DNA of 64,000 nucleotides from Colimorpha_A sp045533115. Its GTDB lineage: Bacteria > Bacillota > Clostridia > Oscillospirales > CAG-272. A model generated the notes under the pieces. That model made no database searches. It was given only the letters and a program-made list of their open reading frames with translations, and was not told where the DNA came from. Location of the stretch: assembly GCA_045533115.1 (NCBI GenBank), contig JAZSHF010000005.1, positions 3,900 to 67,899 of the forward strand. Direction: 5' to 3'. Below, one piece after another: positions 15,070 through 23,176 of the stretch (position 1 is the stretch's first letter; each line of letters begins with the position of its first letter). A program made the translations under genes and the position numbers.

Positions 15070-16248
15070 TTATCTGAACATCGAAAGGAACCAACCTGCC
15101 GCAACAGCCGATCCGATAACGCCTGCGACGTTCGGGCCCATTGCGTGCATAAGCAGGAAGTTCGAAGGATCCTCTTTCTGACCTACGGTCTGTGCAACTC
15201 TTGCCGCCATCGGTACGGCAGAAACGCCTGCCGAGCCAATGAGGGGGTTAATCTTTCCGCCCGTGAGCTTGCACATGATCTTCGCGACGACAAGTCCGCC
15301 GAAGGTAGACAGGCAAAATGCGGTAAGACCGAGAGCGATGATGCAAAGCGTTTCTGTTTTAAGGAAGTTTTCGGCGTTTGCGGTCGCACCGACCGAAACT
15401 CCGAGGAATATCGTAATAATATTGATAAGCTCGTTCTGCGCGGTCTTGGAAAGACGGTCAACGACGCCCGTTACGTTAAAGAGGTTACCGAGCATAAGGA
15501 AACCGACGAGGGGAGCAGCCGAGGGAAGAATAAGACAAACGACAGCGGTAACTATTACGGGGAAAAGGATAAGCTCGGTTTTTGAGACACGGCGGAGCGA
15601 GGTCATCTTGATCCGGCGCTCCTTTTTGGTCGTAACGAGCTTCATTATCGGCGGCTGAATTATCGGTATCAGCGCCATATATGAATATGCCGCGATAGCG
15701 ATAGCGCCGAGAAGCGTCGGTGCAAGCTCCTTCGTAACGAGAATTGCGGTCGGTCCGTCGGCACCGCCTATGATACCGATAGCGGCAGCGGCGTTTTCGT
15801 TAAAGCCGAGGAAGAGGGCACCCGCAAATGCGGCGAAGACACCGAACTGTGCGGCTGCACCGAGCATAAGCGATTTCGGGTTAGCGATAAGGGGAGAGAA
15901 GTCTGTCATCGCGCCGATTCCCATAAATATGAGCGACGGATAAACGCCGAGCTTAACCCCGATATAGAGAATGTCGAGCAGCCCACCCTTGCGGAGTATC
16001 ATACCGTAGTCGATATCCTTGGCAAGGAACCATTCGGTATGTATGAGGTTCGCGCCGGGGAGATTCGCAAGAAGCATACCGAACGCGATGGGTAATAGGA
16101 GCATAGGCTCAAACTTACGCCATATCGCAAGGTAGAGGAGCGCACCGATAATGACGTACATTATCAGGTACTTGATGAGCAGAGTCGTGTCGGCGCTCGC
16201 GATCGCGATACCGGTCGACTCCCAAAACGTTTTTAATGCTTCTATCAT
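15070..16248 (-). CDS. oadB: Na+-translocating decarboxylase beta subunit
   Basis: Integral membrane subunit (OadB/MmdB/GcdB family) that couples decarboxylation of carboxybiotin to Na+ export. The 392 residues contain about ten hydrophobic segments and family motifs in the middle such as IGIIGGADGPTAI (about 155-167) and, near the end, SAGVSAVPMAARVAQ, with conserved acidic and Ser/Asn residues in the membrane. Length agrees with the family. It begins 12 bp after the biotin carrier gene. Which substrate feeds the pump is set by the carboxyltransferase; two kinds are encoded in this cluster. Confidence 0.95.
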   Translation of the reverse strand: MIEALKTFWESTGIAIASADTTLLIKYLIMYVIIGALLYLAIWRKFEPMLLLPIAFGMLLANLPGANLIHTEWFLAKDIDYGMILRKGGLLDILYIGVKLGVYPSLIFMGIGAMTDFSPLIANPKSLMLGAAAQFGVFAAFAGALFLGFNENAAAAIGIIGGADGPTAILVTKELAPTLLGAIAIAAYSYMALIPIIQPPIMKLVTTKKERRIKMTSLRRVSKTELILFPVIVTAVVCLILPSAAPLVGFLMLGNLFNVTGVVDRLSKTAQNELINIITIFLGVSVGATANAENFLKTETLCIIALGLTAFCLSTFGGLVVAKIMCKLTGGKINPLIGSAGVSAVPMAARVAQTVGQKEDPSNFLLMHAMGPNVAGVIGSAVAAGWFLSMFR

Positions 16249-16260
16249 AGCTGTCTATCC

Positions 16261-16641
16261 TTATGCGATAGTAGCGAGGACCGCGCCGGTAGCAACGGTC
16301 TGACCGTTCGAAACGGTAACGGAGGTAACGGTACCGTCGCAGGGAGCGAAGATCTCGTTTTCCATCTTCATAGCCTCAAGCAGGCAAACAAGGTCGCCCT
16401 TCTTTACTGCCTGACCGTTCGATACGGCAACTTTAAGGATAGTTCCCTGCATAGGAGCGGTAACGGGAGTTCCGTTGCCTGCCGCCGCAGGAGCCGTCTT
16501 TGGAGCAGGGGCCGCTTTTGGAGCGGGAGCCGCCTTAGGTGCGGGTGCTGCGGGCGCGGTGGTTTTAGCGCCTGCGCCGATTTCTTCTACTTCTACCTCG
16601 TAAACTACGCCGTTTACGGTTACGTTATAAAGCTTTGACAT
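16261..16641 (-). CDS. Biotin carboxyl carrier protein of the decarboxylase
   Basis: A 126-residue carrier: short N-terminal domain (about 1-25), an Ala/Pro/Lys-rich flexible linker with repeated APAPKAAP units (about 30-60), and a biotinyl domain with the EAMKMEN motif; the lysine in MKM is the biotin site. I choose the ATG at 16641, with AAAGGA nine bases upstream, over an upstream GTG. It shuttles CO2 between the carboxyltransferase and the membrane beta subunit. Similar carriers serve MmdC, GcdC and transcarboxylase 1.3S, so the name depends on the partner enzyme. Confidence 0.93.
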   Translation of the reverse strand: MSKLYNVTVNGVVYEVEVEEIGAGAKTTAPAAPAPKAAPAPKAAPAPKTAPAAAGNGTPVTAPMQGTILKVAVSNGQAVKKGDLVCLLEAMKMENEIFAPCDGTVTSVTVSNGQTVATGAVLATIA

Positions 16642-16659
16642 TTTATTAATTCCTTTCAC

Positions 16660-17007
16660 TTAGTGCTTTTTTCTGAATGATACGACTCTGAAATTGCCCG
16701 CGGGCTTATCTTCGTAAGAAGAGATGGCGGCAACGATCGCTGCGACGATAGCGGAATCATCGGTAGCGGGAGCTGCTTCGACAGCGGGAGAAGGATCGGC
16801 GGGGATCACCCGGGTGGTCTTCTTTTCCTTCGGCTTCTTGTCAAAGCACTTGCCGACAAGCGCGATGATGAGCCAGATAATGGCAAGAATGACGAAAACG
16901 AGAAGGTATCCGACGACGCCGGTCGTCAAGATTGAATTGAGCTTTTCGGATAAGGTAAGGTCAGATGCGACCTCCTTCGAAAAGTTTAGAAACGACATAT
17001 AAAGCAT
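16660..17007 (-). CDS. Decarboxylase gamma subunit (OadG-like)
   Basis: A 115-residue protein with one N-terminal membrane helix (about residues 27-50, VVGYLLVFVILAIIWLIIALVG), a basic stretch (KKPKEKK) and an Ala-rich acidic tail ending in FRVVSFRKKH. This is the OadG/MmdD layout: a small anchor that binds the other subunits. Similarity in this family is low, so the call rests on topology and on position between the carboxyltransferase and the biotin carrier. Start set at 17007 behind AAGGTG. Confidence 0.8.
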   Translation of the reverse strand: MLYMSFLNFSKEVASDLTLSEKLNSILTTGVVGYLLVFVILAIIWLIIALVGKCFDKKPKEKKTTRVIPADPSPAVEAAPATDDSAIVAAIVAAISSYEDKPAGNFRVVSFRKKH

Positions 17008-17017
17008 AGCGTTCACC

Positions 17018-18340
17018 TTATGCTAAGAACTCGAGCGCTGAAGCGAGACGCTGTTTAAGCTCGTCGCTTGCAACGATATCGTCGATGTCGCCCGAGCGGG
17101 CGTTCGTGAGAGCCGACGCGGGACCTGCCATCCACTCGTTTTTAAGGGACGCGCGTGCAGCGTTAGGATCATGTGCTGCCTTAAGCTCGTCGTCGTAAAG
17201 GAACTCTACTGCGGTATCGGGGTCAAGAACCGAGATTACTGCATTGTCAAGGGCGAACACGAATGACGCGCCAAGCGACTTCGAGCCCATAAGGGTGTAT
17301 GCCGAGCCGTAAGCGTTGCCGATTATCGCGGTAACTGCAGTTTCGCAGTTGTTATACGCGAAGGCAAGGTCGGAAAGGGCTGTAAGGTAGTTCTTACAGT
17401 TTCCCTTGAAGCCGACTGTGTTAACGAGAGTAACTACAGGAATATCGTAATCGGAGCAGAAATTGACGAAGCGAGCCGTTTTTTTAGCAGCCGCACAGGT
17501 GAGCGCACCGCCGTTTTCGGTCGGCTGGTTAGCGGCTACGCCGATGGCTCGTCCGTTGAAGGTCATAAGCGCGGTAACGACCTCGCTCGACGCCTTTTCG
17601 GAAAGGAAGAGAGGGGTGCCGTTATCGGAAAGGGCAGAAATAAGCTCCTTAACGTCGCCGTCAACGTAAGCATTTACGTCAAGAGGCTCGTTTATGCTTT
17701 CGCAGTCGTCACCGAGAACGGTTCCCTCCTCGCAGTTCGCGGGGAGAAGCGAGAGGAGAGCGCGAAGCTGAGAGGCAAGCTCGGCTTCGGTCGTAACGAT
17801 GTCGGGGTTGCCGACAGCGGGGCCGTTCGCTATAAGGTATCTGTCGCCCTTTTCGGTCGCGACGGTAAGGTCAAACATTTCGGAAAGAACCGCAGACGCA
17901 CCTCCGCAAGCACCGCTTATAACTGCGATCTGCGGAATAAGTGCCTTAGCCTCTGCAATCTTGCTCATAACGGAGCCGTAAGCGGAAAGGCAGTCGATTC
18001 CCTCGCTGACCTTTGCGCCCGCGCCCGAAAATACGCCGACGACGGGAGCGCCCGCCTTGAGCGCCTGATCGTAAAGGGCGCAGATTTTCTTGCTGTGAGA
18101 AGCCGTAAACGCCGCCTTGTCAACCGTTTTATCCTGAACGAACGCGTAAACGGGGCGTCCGTCAACAGCGCCGCAGCCTGTGATAACTCCTTCAAAATTT
18201 CCTTCTCCGTACTTGACGTAGGTGCCGAATTCAAGAAACGTGCCCTCGTCAAAAAGCGTCGAAAGAAGGACTCTTGCGTCTGCCGAGGAAGCCTTCACTT
18301 CTTCGCGGAGCTCGGCAGATATCTTGTTATTCTGTGCCAT
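17018..18340 (-). CDS. Acyl-CoA carboxyltransferase subunit (MmdA/PccB-like)
   Basis: A 440-residue member of the crotonase-fold carboxyltransferase family. Both halves are present: an N-terminal half with SGAGAKVSEGID and ISGACGGASAVLSEMFD (oxyanion-type GG loop), and a C-terminal half with FNGRAIGVAANQP and LVNTVGFKGN. Typical MmdA, GcdA or PccB chains are about 500-520 residues, so this one is short. It leads the operon behind a good promoter and GGAGG site and is followed within 11 bp by the gamma subunit. The likely reaction is decarboxylation of methylmalonyl-CoA or a similar acyl-CoA, driving Na+ export; substrate is not determined by sequence. Confidence 0.87.
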   Translation of the reverse strand: MAQNNKISAELREEVKASSADARVLLSTLFDEGTFLEFGTYVKYGEGNFEGVITGCGAVDGRPVYAFVQDKTVDKAAFTASHSKKICALYDQALKAGAPVVGVFSGAGAKVSEGIDCLSAYGSVMSKIAEAKALIPQIAVISGACGGASAVLSEMFDLTVATEKGDRYLIANGPAVGNPDIVTTEAELASQLRALLSLLPANCEEGTVLGDDCESINEPLDVNAYVDGDVKELISALSDNGTPLFLSEKASSEVVTALMTFNGRAIGVAANQPTENGGALTCAAAKKTARFVNFCSDYDIPVVTLVNTVGFKGNCKNYLTALSDLAFAYNNCETAVTAIIGNAYGSAYTLMGSKSLGASFVFALDNAVISVLDPDTAVEFLYDDELKAAHDPNAARASLKNEWMAGPASALTNARSGDIDDIVASDELKQRLASALEFLA

Positions 18341-18402
18341 GTTTTTCCTCCGATTTTTGAGGGAAAGTCAATACAAAACCATTCTCCCCCATTATTAACT
18401 AT

Positions 18403-18431
18403 ATTGTAAAACAAAAAGTAAAATTTGTCAA
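18403..18431 (-). promoter_or_regulatory. Promoter of the decarboxylase operon
   Basis: Minus strand TTGACA (18426-18431), 17-bp spacer, TACAAT (18403-18408), about 60 bp before the carboxyltransferase start. Confidence 0.75.
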
Positions 18432-18481
18432 TGATACGGTGTCAATTTGCAAGAAAAATTTCATATTTATTATAATAAAAA

Positions 18482-18678
18482 ATCTCCCCCAAAGGGAGAG
18501 GGGGAAATGATATATCGCCTGCGGCGACATGATGCATTTGCTTCGCAAATATGATGTTGCTCCCGTTGGTCGCAATGATGCGATGTTTGCCACAAAACAT
18601 TAGGCGAAGCCGACATCATTAGCGTCAGCGGCATCATTAGTAAAACGACATCATTTGCCGAAGGCAAACATCATTCAA
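18482..18678. repeat. Family E: hairpin array with ATGATG / CATCATT spacers
   Basis: After a CTCCCCC/GGGGGA stem come short hairpins such as TCGCCTGCGGCGA, TTTGCTTCGCAAA and TTTGCCGAAGGCAAA, each set off by ATGATG in the left half and CATCATT in the right half. The two halves face each other, giving an inverted array of about 200 bp. Confidence 0.8.
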
Positions 18679-18679
18679 A

Positions 18680-18717
18680 AAACGCACCTTTGTCGGTAGA
18701 CAAAAGTGCGTTTTTTG
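18680..18717. terminator. Terminator after tRNA-Arg
   Basis: AAAACGCACCTTTGTC / GACAAAAGTGCGTTTTTT hairpin, T-run on both strands; it ends the tRNA-Arg transcript read leftward. Confidence 0.85.
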
Positions 18718-18718
18718 T

Positions 18719-18794
18719 TGGCGCGCCCTAGAGGATTCGAACCTCTGACCTACCGGTTCGTAGCCGGGCACTCTATCCGCTGAGCTAAGGGCGC
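18719..18794 (-). tRNA. tRNA-Arg (ACG), CCA encoded
   Basis: Read on the minus strand: acceptor GCGCCCT pairs with AGGGCGC, discriminator G, then CCA. The anticodon loop is CTACGAA, giving ACG (read as ICG after deamination), which decodes CGN arginine codons. The T-arm AGAGG-TTCGAAT-CCTCT is normal. TadA, the enzyme that makes inosine 34, is encoded 430 bp away. Confidence 0.95.
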
Positions 18795-18810
18795 ATTATG
18801 GGCGAGATAT

Positions 18811-18839
18811 ATTCTATCACAGTAAGGGTGATTTGTCAA
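18811..18839 (-). promoter_or_regulatory. Promoter of tRNA-Arg
   Basis: Minus strand TTGACA (18834-18839), 17-bp spacer, TAGAAT (18811-18816). Confidence 0.78.
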
Positions 18840-18910
18840 GTGATTTTGAAAAATAATTAAATTTGTTTTTGACGGGAGGGGAGACGCAGAGAATTATCGG
18901 AACGCCGTTA

Positions 18911-19179
18911 TACCTTCTCCGGCGGGAGAAGGTGGCGGCGAAGCCGACGGATGAGGTGTCAAAGAGTATATCAAAGCGAATGTAATGAGCTTTGACAATT
19001 TCTTTGCTCTCTGAATTGGGAACCTACTCCTCATCCACCACCTTCGGTGGTCCCCCTTCTCCCTCAGGAGAAGGTAAGATATTGCGGCGAAGCGTTCAAA
19101 CGTTCTCGTAGGGGCGACCATTGGTCGCCCGCTCGTTAGTGATGCAATTTTTGCGGGCGAGCAATGCTCGCCCCTACAA
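18911..19179. repeat. Family B element followed by an inverted family A pair
   Basis: Family B about 18911-19076. Then GGGCGACCATTGGTCGCCC (19106-19131, GTAG foot) and GGGCGAGCAATGCTCGCCC (19154-19179, CTAC foot) facing each other. It fills the gap before tadA; no gene is visible. Confidence 0.83.
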
Positions 19180-19221
19180 AACCGTGTCAAAACATTCAAA
19201 CGCTCCCGTATGGGCAAAACG

Positions 19222-19674
19222 TCATTTATTTCCCCTTATTTTCTTAAAAAACTCACTCAAAATCTCTTTGCATTCCTTTTCCATCACACCGCCGACGATC
19301 TCGGGGCGGGAGGAATAAGGATACGATGCAAGATTGATAAGACTTCCGAACGAGCCCTCGCGGTTATCGAAGGCGCCGAAAACCACCTTTTCAACGCGCG
19401 AATTTATAATTGCGCCCGCACACATCGGGCAGGGCTCGAGGGTAACGTAGAGAGTACAGCCCGTCAGGTGCCAGCCGCCGAGCTTTTGGCAGGCAAGCCG
19501 TATTGCGCTCGTTTCGGCGTGGGCGGTCGCATCAAAGGTCGTTTCGCGCTCGTTATGAGCGGAAGCTATGACCTCACCGTTTCGGACGATAACGGCACCT
19601 ATCGGCACCTCGCTCTTCTCTGCCGCCTTTTTCGCTTCCTCGAGCGCGAGGAGCATATATTTTTCGTCGGACAT
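19222..19674 (-). CDS. tadA: tRNA-specific adenosine deaminase
   Basis: Zinc enzyme that converts A34 of tRNA-Arg(ACG) to inosine. The 150 residues have the deaminase signature HAETSAI (His zinc ligand and catalytic Glu, about 53-59) and PCPMCAGA (two Cys ligands, about 83-90), and the family ending with YSSRPEIVGGVM. Length is normal. Read leftward with a GTAACAC upstream region; start at the first ATG. The tRNA-Arg(ACG) substrate gene lies close by, probably by chance. Confidence 0.95.
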   Translation of the reverse strand: MSDEKYMLLALEEAKKAAEKSEVPIGAVIVRNGEVIASAHNERETTFDATAHAETSAIRLACQKLGGWHLTGCTLYVTLEPCPMCAGAIINSRVEKVVFGAFDNREGSFGSLINLASYPYSSRPEIVGGVMEKECKEILSEFFKKIRGNK

Positions 19675-19739
19675 AGTGTTACCTCTGTGGGGGAAAAAAG
19701 AATGGAGACCTCTTACTTTAGAAGGGTTTGCCGCATTGT

Positions 19740-19923
19740 TAGCCTTCCCTTTGGGGAAGGGGGACCGCAGGCGTTGCGCCTGCGGTGGATGAGGTTAGCT
19801 GTCGAAGACAGCGTTACATATCAAATGTAACATTACTTGAAAAAACGGTTGCTTCGCAACCTAACCTCATCCGACTTCGTTCGGCGTTGCCTCACTTAGC
19901 CACCTTCCCCAAGGGGAAGGCAA
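19740..19923. repeat. Family B element, CCTTCCCC type
   Basis: Complete copy of about 185 bp between nfo and tadA, ends GCCTTCCCTTTGGGGAAGG and CCTTCCCCAAGGGGAAGGC, with GGATGAGGTTAG / CTAACCTCATCC inside. Together with the short flanks it accounts for the 308-bp gap. Confidence 0.83.
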
Positions 19924-19983
19924 GACGAAATGTCGAAGCGTTTTAATGTTCGTGATAGAGTGAGCGTGGGAGCCTATTACGCC

Positions 19984-20832
19984 TTACACCCCCGCGCTTA
20001 TGTACATTCTCTTCATTTCAAGCGCGTCCTCAGCCATCGTTCCCGCGCTTTCACAGATTATACGGGGCGTGAGGTTATTGAGGTAGAGAACCTTGGATAG
20101 GGGTGAAAATTCGGGGCCGTAGACGGTGTCGGTAAAGGTCAGGTGCTTCTTTTCACCGCCCGTTGTGAATTCAATCTTTGAAAAATGGCAGTGCAGATTT
20201 TTCGCGACATCATCACCGAGGGACGCACCTATCTTATCAAAAACGCGCTTGTAATCGTCCTCACTAACGAACACGTTACCGAGGTCTCGGGCATTGAGAT
20301 GCCCGAAATCAACTACGGGAATAAGCCTCGGGCTTATCTTACAAAGCTCGATGACCTCGTCAAGAGTTCCGAGCTGATTTATCTTTCCCATCGTTTCAAG
20401 ACCGAATTTAACCTCGGTCTTTATCTCGTCAAGGGCGCGCGTGATCGTATCGGCGGCAAGAGAAAGCGCCTCTTCGCGGGTAATTTTCGACGCGCTTCCC
20501 GTGTGGATAACTATTCTGTCCGCACCGAGAAGCTCTGCCGCGTGAACGCTTTTTCTGATGTAATCGAGGCTTTTAAGACGCTTTTCTTCTTCTATTCCCG
20601 AAAGTGAGATGAAGTAAGGAGCGTGAAGTGACATAGCGATACCGTATTTTTTCGCTTGCTCGCCGACCTCTATAAAATTCGCGTCGGAGCCGGTCACGCC
20701 GTTTCCGCACTGATACTCGTATGCGTCAAGACCGATCTCGTTTAGCCACTTAGGAGCCTGCTTTGTCGATTTGTTTCCCGCGGCATAGAAGCTCTCGGAG
20801 TTTCCGCCAGGGCCGAAAAGCGCTCTGCTCAT
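19984..20832 (-). CDS. nfo: Endonuclease IV family protein (AP endonuclease)
   Basis: TIM-barrel zinc enzyme for repair of abasic sites. The 282 residues include the family's metal-binding positions: SLHAPYF (about 73-79), RIVIHTGS (about 106-113), GLETMG (about 142-147), PVVDFGHLNAR (about 169-179), LHCHFS (about 212-217) and ICESAG near residue 260. Length agrees with bacterial Nfo (about 280). A sugar-isomerase-like relative is possible, but the His/Glu/Asp pattern is that of endonuclease IV. Its start overlaps the end of the upstream gene by four bases. Confidence 0.88.
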   Translation of the reverse strand: MSRALFGPGGNSESFYAAGNKSTKQAPKWLNEIGLDAYEYQCGNGVTGSDANFIEVGEQAKKYGIAMSLHAPYFISLSGIEEEKRLKSLDYIRKSVHAAELLGADRIVIHTGSASKITREEALSLAADTITRALDEIKTEVKFGLETMGKINQLGTLDEVIELCKISPRLIPVVDFGHLNARDLGNVFVSEDDYKRVFDKIGASLGDDVAKNLHCHFSKIEFTTGGEKKHLTFTDTVYGPEFSPLSKVLYLNNLTPRIICESAGTMAEDALEMKRMYISAGV

Positions 20833-21506
20833 TCTACTCTCACCGTATCTGCAAGGGTGATAGCGTCAAGCTTGACGCCGCTGTACGTCATCTTGCTGTT
20901 AAAGGACGCCTCGACGCTTACGGTATCGCCCAGCTCAACCTCTACGGTCTTTGTGTAAAGGAGCGTTTCGCCCTTTACGTTCTGCTCCTGCGATATCTTC
21001 TTGGTCGAAAATTCATATTCAACGCCGTCGATGACGAGGACGTTATCGTATCTTGCATTTATACCGATGCTGTAATGCTCAAGATAAAGCTCAACGGTAA
21101 GATAAGTCTTTCCGTCCTGCGTAAATGCTGTCACGTCGGCACGGAGATTGAGCCTAACGCCTGTGTTTGAGAGAATGCTCTTCGTTAGGATTATCTCGTC
21201 GGGCGTATTTACGGGCGGCTCGGTTTCATCGGGAGTAGTGGTCACCTCGGGAGTTGTAGTTACTTCGGGAGTTGTAGTTACTTCGGGGGTTGTAGTTACC
21301 TCGGGCGTGGTGGTCACCTCGGGCGTTGTAGTTGCCTCCGGAGCAGTCGTATCGGGAACGGTGGTTGTCGGAACCGTTGTTGTCGCCTTCGGCTCACCGT
21401 CGTTACCGCCGCCGTCATTATTCATTATAATGAGCGCCGCCGCAAGCGACACTATCATTATAACGAGAAGAACGATTATAAACTTTATTGCAACGTCAAT
21501 TTTCAT
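20829..21506 (-). CDS. Membrane-anchored protein with TTPEVT repeats, unknown function
   Basis: 225 residues: an N-terminal membrane helix (about 8-29), a low-complexity Thr/Pro region with five TTPEVT units (about 59-92; 18-bp direct repeats in the DNA at about 21231-21332), and a C-terminal domain (about 105-225) of alternating polar and hydrophobic strands that looks like an extracellular beta domain. I do not recognise the domain. The Thr/Pro stalk is like a cell-wall spacer. The gene lies between a WG-repeat protein and nfo, overlapping nfo by four bases, which suggests one transcript. Confidence 0.82.
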   Translation of the reverse strand: MKIDVAIKFIIVLLVIMIVSLAAALIIMNNDGGGNDGEPKATTTVPTTTVPDTTAPEATTTPEVTTTPEVTTTPEVTTTPEVTTTPEVTTTPDETEPPVNTPDEIILTKSILSNTGVRLNLRADVTAFTQDGKTYLTVELYLEHYSIGINARYDNVLVIDGVEYEFSTKKISQEQNVKGETLLYTKTVEVELGDTVSVEASFNSKMTYSGVKLDAITLADTVRVE

Positions 21507-21519
21507 ATTATTTTCTCCT

Positions 21520-23166
21520 TTATTTACTTACAACGGTATACAGCTGCCAGCCGTATTCGTCGGAATATGCGGAAACTCTGCCGTCGGAAACGTCGGAAAT
21601 ATACTTAAAAATGAAGGGAAGAACGACGTTTCCCTCGGTGTCTATCATGCCGTAGCCGTTTTCCGTGTGACAAACTGCAAGGCCCTGAAGGAACGGTCGC
21701 GCCTCGTCAAATACCGCCTGAGCGACCCACGAGTTGTCGATATTCAAATAACCGTATCTTCCGTTCTTTTCGATCAGCATTACGCCGTCGGAATATGCTT
21801 CAAGCGAGAAGCCGCCCGGAACCGATACACGCTTGCCCTCTTTGTTATAAATGAGCTTGGTAGTCCTTACGGTGTTCGTCGCCGTCTTGGCGTCGAGCAG
21901 GGCGTATCGGACTACGACACAGCCGTCGCTGTAATAATACATTCCCATATCGTTTATATCGTTGTTGATTCCGGGATAAAAGGTCTGATAGTGCTTTTTG
22001 TAGTTGAAATCGGCAGGCTCAACGTAAGGTGAATTGAGTAGCGAAAGGACACGGTTTCCTTTGGTGTCGATGAATAAGAGCCTGTAATATTCGTAAATTA
22101 CACAGGCAAGACCGTCGTCGGTGAAGTCGTAAGCCGTAGTGTACTGCGGCTTAATTACGACCTTTCCCGAGCTTGTTTTGTAGCCGTAGAGAATACGGTA
22201 GGAGACCTTGTAAAGCTTTCCGTCCTTTTCGATTATATCGCCCTCGTTCGGCTCGGTTACCGCCGTATTTGATTCTTCGGTTGTTACGTTTCTTGCGTTA
22301 AAGACGGCGGGCGCATCGGTCGTGTCGGGAGTAGTGGTTTCCTCGGGAGTAGTGGTTTCTTCGGGGGTAGTCGCGGGCGGCTCGGTCGTCACAACGCCGA
22401 CCTGCGTAAGCTCCATAACTCTTTCGGCAAAGGGATAAAGATCGACCTTTGACTTCGCGTAATACCTCGGCGCGTCTATATACATAGGTGAATTTTTGAT
22501 CTCGCCGCCGTCGGCAGGCAGAAGCCCGTCGGGTGATATCTTGAATAAGCTGCCGCCAATCTTTATGATCGGCATACCGTCGAGGGTCTTTTGATACGTC
22601 AGCTCAAACTCTAAGTACTCGGAAATTTGCTTTCCGTCCTTGTTGAAAATGGCGTTGACCTTGCCGCGGTTGACTATCGCGTAGCCGTAATACAGACGTA
22701 CTCTCGGAAGATCTGCTTGCTTGGTTTCCTTTCTCGTCTTAAGCGTACCGTTTGCGACCTCATAAAAGACCTTTTTCGAAACGAGGTGAGTCGTCAGCGA
22801 ATATTCGCCGCTAAGATACGGCGCGTCGGTCTTGGCAAGAGCGGAGCTGCTTCCAAATTTATCATATGAAACGGAATATCCGTTTTTCAGCATTTCGTCA
22901 AGCGTTTTCAGTTTTTCGAGTATCTCCTTGACGTCGTCGTCATTCATCGGCGGCTGCGTCACCGTCGTATCGTCACCGCCCGTCGTTACGTCGGGCTGTG
23001 CTGTGCCGTCTGCGGCAGTTGTGTCACCCGCGGTCGTATACACGGTCGGGCGCTTGACGAAGGAGAAGTCGTATGCTCCGCCGTCGTACAGGATTATCGC
23101 GGCGGCCATTGAGAAGAACAGTATAAGAGCGGCGGCTCTTATTACGGTATTTTTCGTCAGCTTCAT
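21520..23166 (-). CDS. Anchored WG-repeat protein
   Basis: 548 residues: N-terminal membrane helix (about 8-25), a Thr/Asp-rich stretch, a central domain, a second Thr/Pro linker with EETTTPEETTTP (about 265-285), and a C-terminal part with WG-type repeats, for example GRYGYLNIDNSWV, NGYGMIDTEGNVVLP and a final EYGWQLY. WG repeats are beta-rich units of unclear function, often in surface proteins of Clostridia. The downstream neighbour has the same anchor-plus-stalk layout, so both probably act outside the membrane. Start is the first ATG behind AACGGAGATAAA. Confidence 0.85.
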   Translation of the reverse strand: MKLTKNTVIRAAALILFFSMAAAIILYDGGAYDFSFVKRPTVYTTAGDTTAADGTAQPDVTTGGDDTTVTQPPMNDDDVKEILEKLKTLDEMLKNGYSVSYDKFGSSSALAKTDAPYLSGEYSLTTHLVSKKVFYEVANGTLKTRKETKQADLPRVRLYYGYAIVNRGKVNAIFNKDGKQISEYLEFELTYQKTLDGMPIIKIGGSLFKISPDGLLPADGGEIKNSPMYIDAPRYYAKSKVDLYPFAERVMELTQVGVVTTEPPATTPEETTTPEETTTPDTTDAPAVFNARNVTTEESNTAVTEPNEGDIIEKDGKLYKVSYRILYGYKTSSGKVVIKPQYTTAYDFTDDGLACVIYEYYRLLFIDTKGNRVLSLLNSPYVEPADFNYKKHYQTFYPGINNDINDMGMYYYSDGCVVVRYALLDAKTATNTVRTTKLIYNKEGKRVSVPGGFSLEAYSDGVMLIEKNGRYGYLNIDNSWVAQAVFDEARPFLQGLAVCHTENGYGMIDTEGNVVLPFIFKYISDVSDGRVSAYSDEYGWQLYTVVSK

Positions 23167-23176
23167 TTTATCTCCG

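Noticed and set aside
14522..15181. 219-codon frame between oadA and oadB
   Set aside because: Made of repeats in translation and overlapping the ends of both real genes.
18399..18667. Two 64-65-codon frames in the family E array
   Set aside because: Translations of the hairpin array, no start site signal.
18482..18678. CRISPR array
   Set aside because: Spacers are hairpins and the repeated unit is only six or seven bases and inverted halfway; no cas genes in the window.
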